NCBI GenBank assembly: GCA_043743785.1
Contig: JAYTVW010000015.1
Coordinates: 1 to 64,000 of the forward strand
DNA: 64,000 nucleotides
DNA from: JAQTNA01 sp043743785
GTDB lineage: Bacteria; Pseudomonadota; Gammaproteobacteria; Burkholderiales; Rhodocyclaceae
Direction of reading: 5' to 3'
The notes below the pieces were generated by a model that was given only the letters and a program-made list of their open reading frames with translations, did not search any database and had not been told where the DNA came from. Position 1 is the stretch's first letter, and each line of letters begins with the position of its first letter. Positions 6,921 to 13,656 of the stretch are shown in pieces. The position numbers and the translations under genes are program-made.

Positions 6921-7748
6921 TCAGACTTCCAGGTTGTCGATCAGCCGGGTGGCGCCCAGGCGTGCGGCGGCGAGGATGACCAGCTCCGGGTTTTTGGCGG
7001 TCGGCAATTGTAGATCAAGTTGGTTGCGCACTGCAACATAGTCCGGCGTCCAGCCGTGGGCGCACAGTTCAGCTGCGGCAGCTTCTTCCAGCAGGGTGAA
7101 ATCCGTGGTGCCGGCCAGTATGTTGTTGCGCATGGACAGCAGCAGGCGGCGCAGGCGCGGGGCCTCGGAGCGTTCCGCCGCCGTGAGGTAGCCGTTGCGG
7201 GAAGACAGAGCCAGGCCGTCTTCCGCCCGCACGGTTTCGCCCGAAATGATGTCCACCGGCAGGGCCAGTTCCCGCACCATGTTGCGGATGACCATGAGTT
7301 GCTGGTAGTCCTTCTTGCCGAAGACGGCGGCCTGGGGCTGGACGATGTTGAAGAGCTTCAGCACCACGGTGGCCACGCCGCGGAAGTGGCCCGGGCGGCA
7401 GGCGCCATCCAGAGTGGCCTGCTGCAGCGGGTCCGGTTCCACGGTGTAGGTCTGGGGCGTGGGGTAGAGCTCTTCCACCGTCGGGGCGAACAGATAATCT
7501 ACGCCGGCCGCAGCCAGCTTCTCGCAGTCTGCGGCAAAGGTGCGTGGGTAGGCGCCGAAATCCTCATTGGGTCCGAACTGCAGTGGATTCACGAAAATGC
7601 TGGCCACCACGGTCTTGCCGTGCTGCCGGGCCTGGCGCATGAGGGCGATGTGGCCCTCGTGCAGGTTGCCCATGGTGGGCACGAAAGCGACGGGCCGGGC
7701 GTCGATGAGGGCCGCCCGCAGGCCGGCGATGGTGGGGTGAATGATCAT
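6921..7748 (-). CDS. panC: Pantothenate synthetase
   Basis: Joins pantoate and beta-alanine using ATP to give pantothenate. The 275-residue protein has the adenylate-forming motif PTMGNLHEGHIALM near residue 25 (HxGH), FGPNEDFGAYPRT, FGKKDYQQLMVIRNM and the SSRNGYL loop, all standard for PanC. The ATG at 7748 lies four bases after a C/T-rich heptad arm and has no Shine-Dalgarno sequence. It follows panB by 65 bases, which are filled by that repeat. Confidence 0.97.
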   Translation of the reverse strand: MIIHPTIAGLRAALIDARPVAFVPTMGNLHEGHIALMRQARQHGKTVVASIFVNPLQFGPNEDFGAYPRTFAADCEKLAAAGVDYLFAPTVEELYPTPQTYTVEPDPLQQATLDGACRPGHFRGVATVVLKLFNIVQPQAAVFGKKDYQQLMVIRNMVRELALPVDIISGETVRAEDGLALSSRNGYLTAAERSEAPRLRRLLLSMRNNILAGTTDFTLLEEAAAAELCAHGWTPDYVAVRNQLDLQLPTAKNPELVILAAARLGATRLIDNLEV

Positions 7749-7750
7749 AA

Positions 7751-7800
7751 AGCGTAAGGAGTGAGGAGTGAGGGGTGAGGAGTCGGGGGCTGCGCCCCCG
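7751..7800 (-). repeat. Heptad element, hairpin plus 3' arm between panB and panC (H4)
   Basis: On the plus strand the tract reads GGAGTGA, GGAGTGA, GGGGTGA, GGAGTCG (7758-7784), followed by hairpin CGGGGGC-TGC-GCCCCCG (7784-7800). In transcript sense (minus) the hairpin comes first and the C/T-rich arm runs up to the panC ATG. No 5' arm is seen next to the panB stop. Confidence 0.8.
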
Positions 7801-7813
7801 GCAATTCATCCGT

Positions 7814-8644
7814 TCAATAACAATGTTCCGGGGCCGGGAAGCTGCCGTCCTTGACGGCGGCGACATAGGCGGCAACCGCTTCGGTGATGCCGGCACTGCC
7901 GTCCATGAAGTTCCTGACGAAGCGCGCCTTGCGGCCGGGATAGACGCCGAGCATGTCGTGCAGCACCAGCACCTGGCCGTCGCAGTTTGGGCCTGCGCCG
8001 ATGCCGATGGTGGCCATGGCCGTGAGTTCCTGTGTTACGGCGCTGGCCAGGACAGCGGGCACCATTTCCAGCACCACCAGGGAGGCGCCGGCCTCTTGCA
8101 GGGCATGGGCGTCTTGCTTCAACTGATTCGCGCCAGCTTCATCCTTGCCCTGGATACGATAACCGCCCAGTTGATGCACCGACTGGGGCGTGAGGCCGAT
8201 GTGCGCACACACGGGAATGCCGCGCTGGACGAGGAAGTGCACTGTGTCCGCCAGCCATTCCCCGCCTTCCAGCTTGACCGCCTGGGCGCCAGCCGCCATG
8301 AGCTGGGCCGCTCCCCGGAGGGCCTGTTCCCGGTTCTCCGTGTAACTGCCGAAAGGCATGTCGGTGATGATGAAGGCCCGTTTCGCCCCCCGGGCCACAC
8401 AAGCCGTGTGATAGGCCATGTGTTCCAGGGTCACTGGCAGGGTGCTGCCGTGGCCCTGCAGCACCATGCCCAGGGAGTCACCCACCAGCAGGGTATCCAG
8501 GCCGGCAGCGTCGCAAAGGGCGGCGAAGCTGGCGTCGTAGCAAGTGAGCATGGCGATCTTCTCGCCATCGGAGCGCATGCGTGCCAGCTCCACCAGGGTG
8601 ACCGGGCGGGACTTTGTGGCGGGGGCGGGCGTGGGATAGGACAT
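7814..8644 (-). CDS. panB: 3-methyl-2-oxobutanoate hydroxymethyltransferase
   Basis: Transfers a hydroxymethyl group from 5,10-methylene-THF to alpha-ketoisovalerate, giving ketopantoate. The 276 residues carry the PanB hallmarks: MLTCYDASFAALCDAAGLD, LLVGDSLGMVLQGH with metal-binding Asp, DMPFGSY, KLEGGEW, HIGLTPQSVHQLGGYR and the catalytic-Glu stretch LEMVPAVLA. It is first in the panB-panC-panD group. The next gene upstream is 238 bases away across a repeat-containing gap. Confidence 0.97.
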   Translation of the reverse strand: MSYPTPAPATKSRPVTLVELARMRSDGEKIAMLTCYDASFAALCDAAGLDTLLVGDSLGMVLQGHGSTLPVTLEHMAYHTACVARGAKRAFIITDMPFGSYTENREQALRGAAQLMAAGAQAVKLEGGEWLADTVHFLVQRGIPVCAHIGLTPQSVHQLGGYRIQGKDEAGANQLKQDAHALQEAGASLVVLEMVPAVLASAVTQELTAMATIGIGAGPNCDGQVLVLHDMLGVYPGRKARFVRNFMDGSAGITEAVAAYVAAVKDGSFPAPEHCY

Positions 8645-8738
8645 GGCGGGTTCGGCTCGGAGAGCGACGGGGAAGCGAATTCTACATAAGCCGGGGGGGA
8701 AGGGACACCCTGCACTGAGCTTGAATAGGCATCAGACT

Positions 8739-8866
8739 AAACGCCGAGGCGCCGAGGCGCCGGGAAAACCATGATTTTTAGCGAGTTTGACTCTTGTCAG
8801 GGGGGGCTGCGAGCCTTCAGACCTGCTTTGGCTTGTTCTCGGCGCCTCTGTGCCTCGGCGTTTTAA
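8739..8866. repeat. CGGCGCCT-type inverted repeat
   Basis: Left arm AAACGCCGAGGCGCCGAGG (8739-8757, continuing to 8769) and right arm TTCTCGGCGCCTCTGTGCC continuing CTCGGCGTTTT (8837-8864) are inverted copies of a 10-base unit. A third copy with similar flanks (TTGGCTT before, TTTCAAATG after) is at 58950-58990. Confidence 0.7.
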
Positions 8867-8882
8867 ATGCCTTTTGGCAATA

Positions 8883-9521
8883 TCAGCTCGCGTAGCCGAA
8901 GAATTCCCGGTAGCCGCGCATGGCGTTCAGGCGGTCCACCAGCAGCTTGAAGTCCGCCTCTTCGTCCACCGGGTTGAGGGAGTCTGCATTCACGGTGAAC
9001 ACGGGGGCTGCATCGTACTGGTAGAAAAAGCGGGCGTAGCGTTTGGCGATCCGGGCCAGATACTCTTCGTTGACCCGCCTTTCCGTGTCCAGGTCCCGGC
9101 GGCGCACCCGTTCCATGAGGGTTTCCGGATCGGCCTGCAGGTAGATGACCAGGTCCGGCACCGGCGCCTGTATTGCCAGGCTTTCATACACCTGGCGATA
9201 CAGGCGGTATTCGTCATCCGCCAGATTGAGGGCGGCGAACAAGTCGTCCTTCTCGAAGAGGAAGTCGGAAACGAGTTTTTTGTCGAACAGGTCGGCCTGG
9301 GCCGTCTCGCGCAGCAGATCCAGGCGCTGAAAGAGGAAACTCAGCTGGGTCTGCAGGGCATAGCGGGGCATGTCCTGGTAGAAGCGTTGGAGGAAGGGGT
9401 TTTCCTCTGGCTTTTCCAGCAGTTGGGGCGCTTTCAGATGCTCCGCCAGGCGCCGTGCCAGGGAAGTCTTGCCGGCCCCGATGGGGCCTTCCACGACGAT
9501 GTAGCGGGCTTTGTCCAGCAT
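8883..9521 (-). CDS. Deoxynucleoside kinase (dGK/dAK type)
   Basis: Phosphorylates deoxynucleosides for nucleotide salvage. The 212 residues have the P-loop EGPIGAGKTS (11-20), DRE-like residues in LLRETAQADLF, and the LID arginine cluster ERVRRRDLDTERRV typical of bacterial deoxyguanosine/deoxyadenosine kinases. The ATG at 9521 is chosen because GGAAG precedes it and the P-loop falls at the usual position; an upstream ATG would run into pcnB. It follows the pcnB stop by 17 bases. Substrate preference is not readable from sequence. Confidence 0.88.
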   Translation of the reverse strand: MLDKARYIVVEGPIGAGKTSLARRLAEHLKAPQLLEKPEENPFLQRFYQDMPRYALQTQLSFLFQRLDLLRETAQADLFDKKLVSDFLFEKDDLFAALNLADDEYRLYRQVYESLAIQAPVPDLVIYLQADPETLMERVRRRDLDTERRVNEEYLARIAKRYARFFYQYDAAPVFTVNADSLNPVDEEADFKLLVDRLNAMRGYREFFGYAS

Positions 9522-9538
9522 GTGCGCTTCCTTGCGGC

Positions 9539-10888
9539 TTATTCCGTTGCCGGGCTCACGCCCCCATCCTCGGCAGGCTTCTTGCGGCGACGGCGCGGCT
9601 TCTTGGTGCCGGGTTTCTCCGGCTCCAGCATGTCCAGGCGCTCTTCCGTGCCGGCCTCGGCGAAGTTCTTCCACCATGCTCCCAGTTCCATGGGCACTTC
9701 GCCACTTTCCGCCCGCAGGAGCAGGAAGTCGTAGCCGGCCCGAAAGCGCGGCTGCTCAACGAGGCGCAAGGGGCGCTTGCCGGTGTTGGCGTCGAAGCGC
9801 GGCTGCAAGGCCCAGATGTCCTTGATGTCGGAGGCGATGCGCCGGGTGATGGCGAGCTTTTCCGCCTGCACGTCCAGCACTTCCGTCATGGCGTCGAAGA
9901 GGGCCGGGATGTTGGCCTGGCGCGCTTTTTTGCGGGCTTCCCAGTTGGCCAGCACCTCATGCCACAGCAGGGTGGCGAAGAGGAAGCCCGGGGACACGGG
10001 CTTGCCGGCCCGCACCCGGTCGTCGGTGTTGGTCAGGGACAGCCAGACGAAGCGCTCGCCCATGGGCTGTTCCAGGATCACGTCCAGGAGCGGCAAAAGG
10101 CCGTGGTGCAGGCCTTCGTCCCGCAGCTGCTTCAGGCACACCACCGCGTAGCCCGACAAGAGGAGCTTCAACATCTCGTCGAAGAGGCGGGAGCTGGGTA
10201 CATTCTCCAGCAACACGGACATCTCGCGGATGGGTTCCCGCGCCTCGGGGGCGATGGTCAGTCCCAGCTTGGCACCCAGGCGGGCGGCCCGCAGCATGCG
10301 CACCGGATCTTCCCGATAGCGGGTGCGGGGATCGCCGATCATGCGCAGGGTTTTTTGTTTCAGGTCCGCCACGCCGTGGTGAAAGTCCACGATGGTTTCG
10401 TCCGCCGGGTCGTAGTAGAGGGCATTTACCGTGAAATCCCGGCGAGAGGCGTCTTCTTGCTGGTTGCCGAAGACGTTGTCCCGCAGGATGCGGCCGTGTT
10501 CGTCCTTTTCCGCGCTGGCGTCGTCGCTGGCGGCGCGGAAGGTGGATACCTCAATGGTTTCTGGGCCACTCATGACATGCACGATCTGGAAACGGCGACC
10601 GATGATGCGGGAGCGGCGGAACAGGGCGCGAACTTCTTCCGGCGTGGCGCTGGTGGCCACGTCGTAATCCTTCGGTGTGAAGCCGGCCAGCAGGTCGCGC
10701 ACGGCGCCGCCCACCACGTAGGCCTTGAAGCCGGCGGCCTGCAGCTGGGTGACGGTTTTCAGGGCGGCGGGGGACAGTTGCTCGCGGCGGATGCCGTGAT
10801 GCTGTACCGGAATGAGGGCCGGTTCGTGGCGGGCTTTGCCGCCGGGGGTGATCTTGCGCAGGACGCGGCGCAACAGTTTACGAATCAT
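9539..10888 (-). CDS. pcnB: Poly(A) polymerase I
   Basis: Adds 3' poly(A) tails to RNAs, promoting turnover. The 449-residue class II nucleotidyltransferase has GGAVRDLL, the Asp-x-Asp metal site in KDYDVATSA, RRDFTVNALYYD and RMLRAARLGAKLG, then the PcnB C-terminal domain and a very basic tail (KKPRRRRKK). The basic tail and PcnB domain favour poly(A) polymerase over tRNA CCA transferase. It is first in an operon with the deoxynucleoside kinase. folK, often found between pcnB and panB in related bacteria, is not here. Confidence 0.93.
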   Translation of the reverse strand: MIRKLLRRVLRKITPGGKARHEPALIPVQHHGIRREQLSPAALKTVTQLQAAGFKAYVVGGAVRDLLAGFTPKDYDVATSATPEEVRALFRRSRIIGRRFQIVHVMSGPETIEVSTFRAASDDASAEKDEHGRILRDNVFGNQQEDASRRDFTVNALYYDPADETIVDFHHGVADLKQKTLRMIGDPRTRYREDPVRMLRAARLGAKLGLTIAPEAREPIREMSVLLENVPSSRLFDEMLKLLLSGYAVVCLKQLRDEGLHHGLLPLLDVILEQPMGERFVWLSLTNTDDRVRAGKPVSPGFLFATLLWHEVLANWEARKKARQANIPALFDAMTEVLDVQAEKLAITRRIASDIKDIWALQPRFDANTGKRPLRLVEQPRFRAGYDFLLLRAESGEVPMELGAWWKNFAEAGTEERLDMLEPEKPGTKKPRRRRKKPAEDGGVSPATE

Positions 10889-10998
10889 GCAGGGGCGCTG
10901 GGTAAATCGGCTGGGCCGAAAAACCCGCGATCATACTCCAGTTTCAAGGCCTTAGCGGCGCCTTGCCGGAATCTGTAGCCGGCTGCGCCGCGACGGGT

Positions 10999-11325
10999 CT
11001 ATTCCCGCACCAGGGAGTGGGGATGCATGAAGCCTCTTACTTCCTGCTTCCACATGAACAGGCCGAAGAGTTCACCGACTGCGAAGGCAACCGGGGCTGC
11101 CAGCAGCCAGACAATGCGCTCAGGGTCGCTCACCTGGGCCCAGAAAGACACAAGGAAGAACCAGACAACGAAGCTGACCATTCCCCAGCCTACGAGGTGC
11201 GGCATGAAATGGGAGCACACGGCCGGCGGCACATGGAGGCGGCGCTTGGTCGTGTTGAACTGGCCGCGGGCCAAGTAGAAAGCGGCGATAGCGGGGATCA
11301 GCCCCAGTGCGTACAGATATACCAT
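10999..11325 (-). CDS. Small membrane protein, unknown function
   Basis: 108 residues with three or four hydrophobic segments (about 2-18, 45-65, 75-98), short basic loops (RGQFNTTKRRLHV) and a His-containing C-terminus (GFMHPHS). I do not recognise the family. The ATG at 11325 is chosen because GAGGTGG lies at good spacing. It is co-directional with hslO upstream and pcnB downstream. A 17-base motif shared with the PEP-CTERM gene lies about 95 bases upstream, at 11418. Confidence 0.7.
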   Translation of the reverse strand: MVYLYALGLIPAIAAFYLARGQFNTTKRRLHVPPAVCSHFMPHLVGWGMVSFVVWFFLVSFWAQVSDPERIVWLLAAPVAFAVGELFGLFMWKQEVRGFMHPHSLVRE

Positions 11326-11417
11326 GATGTCCACCTCTTGAAAGGTGCCCCACGGACCGGACGGTCCTGTTGCGTTGCGGGGCATGGCTCAAGAATAGGG
11401 ACTGGCAGCTTTCTGCC

Positions 11418-11434
11418 ACAGGAACTACGTCACG
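11418..11434 (+). promoter_or_regulatory. Second copy of the 17-base motif
   Basis: ACAGGAACTACGTCACG differs in one base from 2139-2155 and is on the same strand of the window. It lies between hslO and the small membrane protein gene (both minus strand), so its orientation relative to the downstream gene is opposite to that at 2139. Confidence 0.35.
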
Positions 11435-11439
11435 CTGGG

Positions 11440-11498
11440 GACGTGAAAAATGAAATGTAAAGTGTGAAACGTGGCGTTTGCCGCGCCTGGCGGCGCGG
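11440..11498 (-). repeat. Heptad element, hairpin plus 3' arm after hslO (H5)
   Basis: The plus strand reads GACGTGA, AAAATGA, AATGTAA, AGTGTGA, AACGTGG (11440-11474), then hairpin CCGCGCC-TGGC-GGCGCGG (11481-11498). In transcript sense the hairpin follows the hslO stop and the C/T-rich arm comes after it. Confidence 0.75.
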
Positions 11499-11508
11499 GC
11501 TCGGCGTA

Positions 11509-12369
11509 TCAATGCAGGGTGGGCGGGGTGTCGAAGAGGCGATTGACGGCGTCAGCGTCGAAGCGGTAGCTGCGATTGCACATGTCGTCCTTGAGGACGA
11601 CTTCGCCGTGTTCTTGCAGAATGGATTCCACATCTTCCCGGCCCAGGGAGCGCAGCAGGTTCTTCGCCTTGTCCCAATCTTCCGGGCAATCGTGGGTTAC
11701 GGTCGCCGCCTCAAAGAGCCGCAGGGTCTCGTCGGGGAAGAGGCGGGTAAGCAATTCTGCCGGTGCCAGTTCCGCCAATTCCCCCGGCGTGACCGTGGCG
11801 GCCAAGTGCTGCACACGGTTCCAGCCGTCCTCGTCCTTCTCGGCGGCCCCCGGCAGTTGTTGCAGGAAGAGTCCGACGGCGTAGTCGCCGCTGGCTGCCA
11901 GCCACAGGCGCGTGGGTTGCTGCTCCGACTGGGCCAGGTAATGTTCGAAGACCGCAGCCACAGTATCTCCCTGCAGTGGCACCACGCTCTGATAGGGCTG
12001 GTGAGCGAATTCCGTATCCAGGGTCAGCACCAGCTGGCCGTCCCCCAGGAGGTCCGCCAGGGGCGCCTCGGTGAGGTCGTCCGCAGCCAGTGCCATGCCG
12101 CGGATGCCCAGATGGGAGTTGCAATCCACCACCAGGAGGCGCACCGGCCCATGGCCCCGCACCTGCAGGGTCAGACGACCGGTTTGCTTGAGATTGGCGC
12201 CGACGAGGGCGGTGACCGCGGTGGTTTCGCCCAGCAGGCGGGCCACTGCGGGAGCATAGTCGCGATCTGCCAGCATGCTGCGCCAGGTGGTGCCCAGGCG
12301 CACGAGGGCGCCGCGGATGTCCAGGTCGTCGAAAAGGAAACGCTGGACGAAATCTTGTTCTTGGCTCAT
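11509..12369 (-). CDS. hslO: Hsp33 redox chaperone with altered zinc site
   Basis: A cytosolic holdase chaperone activated by oxidation. The 286-residue protein aligns along its length with Hsp33 (VGANLKQTGRLTLQVRGHGP, DCNSHLGIRGMA, PYQSVVPL, FEHYLAQSEQQPTRLWLA). The C-terminal zinc switch normally reads CxC then CxxC. Here these positions are H226-D-C228 (VTHDCPEDW) and D261-D-M-C264 (LKDDMCNRSYRF), so two of four cysteines are replaced by His and Asp. Zinc could still bind, but the usual two-disulfide switch cannot form. The start at 12369 is preferred because it follows the arsC-like stop by four bases and gives the usual N-terminus. Confidence 0.9.
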   Translation of the reverse strand: MSQEQDFVQRFLFDDLDIRGALVRLGTTWRSMLADRDYAPAVARLLGETTAVTALVGANLKQTGRLTLQVRGHGPVRLLVVDCNSHLGIRGMALAADDLTEAPLADLLGDGQLVLTLDTEFAHQPYQSVVPLQGDTVAAVFEHYLAQSEQQPTRLWLAASGDYAVGLFLQQLPGAAEKDEDGWNRVQHLAATVTPGELAELAPAELLTRLFPDETLRLFEAATVTHDCPEDWDKAKNLLRSLGREDVESILQEHGEVVLKDDMCNRSYRFDADAVNRLFDTPPTLH

Positions 12370-12373
12370 GGGC

Positions 12374-12721
12374 TTATTTTTGCACGGCGCTGAAGTAAGT
12401 CTGGGGATCGAATCCGGCAATAAGTTCGTTGCCGGTGTCCAGGATGGGGCGTTTGATGAGGCTGGGCTGGGCGACCATCAGGTCCAGGGCTTTGGATTGG
12501 TCCATGTCCGCCTGCTGTTCAGGGGAAAGCTTGCGCCAGGTGGTGCCCCGGGTGTTCAAGAGGGTTTGCCAGCCCAGGCGTTGGGCCCATTGGGTCAGCA
12601 GAGTATGGCTGATGCCGGCCTTCTTGTAGTCGTGGAAGTCGTAGGCGACGCCCTGGCTGTCGAGCCAGTCGAAGGCTTTCTTCATGGTGCTGCAATTCTT
12701 GATGCCGTAAATGATGGTCAT
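12374..12721 (-). CDS. ArsC/Spx-family protein YffB
   Basis: A 115-residue thioredoxin-fold protein of the YffB branch of the ArsC family. The start TIIYGIKNCSTMKKAFDWL carries the single N-terminal cysteine (C10). WRKLSPEQQ, LMVAQPSLIKRPIL and GFDPQTYFSAVQ are family landmarks. Members resemble glutathione-linked arsenate reductases, but the true substrate is unsettled. It is translationally close to hslO and forms a two-gene operon with it. Confidence 0.9.
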   Translation of the reverse strand: MTIIYGIKNCSTMKKAFDWLDSQGVAYDFHDYKKAGISHTLLTQWAQRLGWQTLLNTRGTTWRKLSPEQQADMDQSKALDLMVAQPSLIKRPILDTGNELIAGFDPQTYFSAVQK

Positions 12722-12821
12722 GGTGATGACGGGCCGCGAAGAATCCGCAATTCTAACAGTCGTCAGCTAGCCGCAAATGCTGGTCCGTGCCTTCGCCCTG
12801 TATCCACCCTGCCACTATGGG

Positions 12822-12827
12822 TATAAT
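12822..12827 (+). promoter_or_regulatory. Candidate -10 box for cytochrome c4
   Basis: TATAAT about 70 bases before the ATG, in an ATGGGTATAAT context nearly identical to that before purL. No convincing -35 box is visible. Confidence 0.45.
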
Positions 12828-12897
12828 GCACCCTTCGTAAATATGCCCTGCCGTGGCGTCTGGCCCGGCGGCGATACGGAACATGGGGAGCGATGGA

Positions 12898-13527
12898 ATG
12901 AAAAGGACTTGGGCGCTGGCTGCTTTGGCGGCAACCCTGTTTTCCGGTCTGTCTTGGGGACAAGTAGCCGCCGAGCACAAACTTGCCGTAGCAATGCAGA
13001 GTACCAAGGCGATGGAAGTCGCCGCCGAGGCGGGCAAGAAGGCCAGTTTCTTCTGCGCCAACTGCCATGGCGCGGACGGCAACAGCAGCATGGGCGAGGT
13101 GCCGAACCTGGCTGGACAGAACCCGGCCTTCCTGCTGGAACAGATCCGCAAGTTCGGTTCCGGCCAGCGCAAAAATGAGTTCATGCAGCGACTCATCAAG
13201 GTTCTGAGCGACGACGACAGGGTGAACATCGCCCTGTACTACGCCCGCCAGAACGTCAAGGCCCAGCCGCCAGGGGATCCGGCCCTGATGTCCAAGGGCT
13301 ATGAGCAGTTCAGCAAGAATTGTTTCCGTTGCCACGGCGAGCAGGGGCGCGGCAATGAAAAGATTGCCCGCATTGCCGGCCAGCAGCCGACCTACCTAGT
13401 GCTGACCATCACCCGTTATCGGGATCACACCGGTGAGCGCAATGACCCCCTCATGGCCACCAATACGGCCATGCTCAAGGATCCGGACATCCGCGCCCTT
13501 GCCGAGTATGTCTCCCGCCTGAAGTAA
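12898..13527 (+). CDS. Diheme cytochrome c, c4-like
   Basis: A periplasmic electron carrier of 209 residues. The signal peptide (1-21, ending SWG) precedes two c-type haem domains with C53-ANC-H57 and C142-FRC-H146. Distal methionines are likely in the NEFMQR and DPLMATN stretches. Two similar domains in tandem are the c4 pattern; c4 proteins usually pass electrons to cbb3 or other oxidases. The ATG at 12898 follows GGGGAG and gives a clean signal peptide. It is divergent from the yffB-hslO pair. Confidence 0.9.
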   Translation: MKRTWALAALAATLFSGLSWGQVAAEHKLAVAMQSTKAMEVAAEAGKKASFFCANCHGADGNSSMGEVPNLAGQNPAFLLEQIRKFGSGQRKNEFMQRLIKVLSDDDRVNIALYYARQNVKAQPPGDPALMSKGYEQFSKNCFRCHGEQGRGNEKIARIAGQQPTYLVLTITRYRDHTGERNDPLMATNTAMLKDPDIRALAEYVSRLK

Positions 13528-13620
13528 GCGCCGCGCCCTCTCGTCCCCACTGGGGGGGAGGGGAGCGCTGCCGCAAGGATTTCGGGGGGCTGAGTTTCCG
13601 GCGGAAAGCAGGCCATTGGG

Positions 13621-13626
13621 TATAAT
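13621..13626 (+). promoter_or_regulatory. Candidate -10 box for purL
   Basis: TATAAT at 31 bases before the purL ATG, in the context ATTGGGTATAATCGCGG. The 5' leader would be about 25 bases and has no clear Shine-Dalgarno sequence. Confidence 0.5.
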
Positions 13627-13656
13627 CGCGGTTTCCCCGCTTTACCCGCTTCCAAA

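Noticed and set aside
11464..12393. 309-codon plus-strand frame opposite hslO
   Set aside because: Antisense shadow of hslO, with no plausible start signal and atypical composition.
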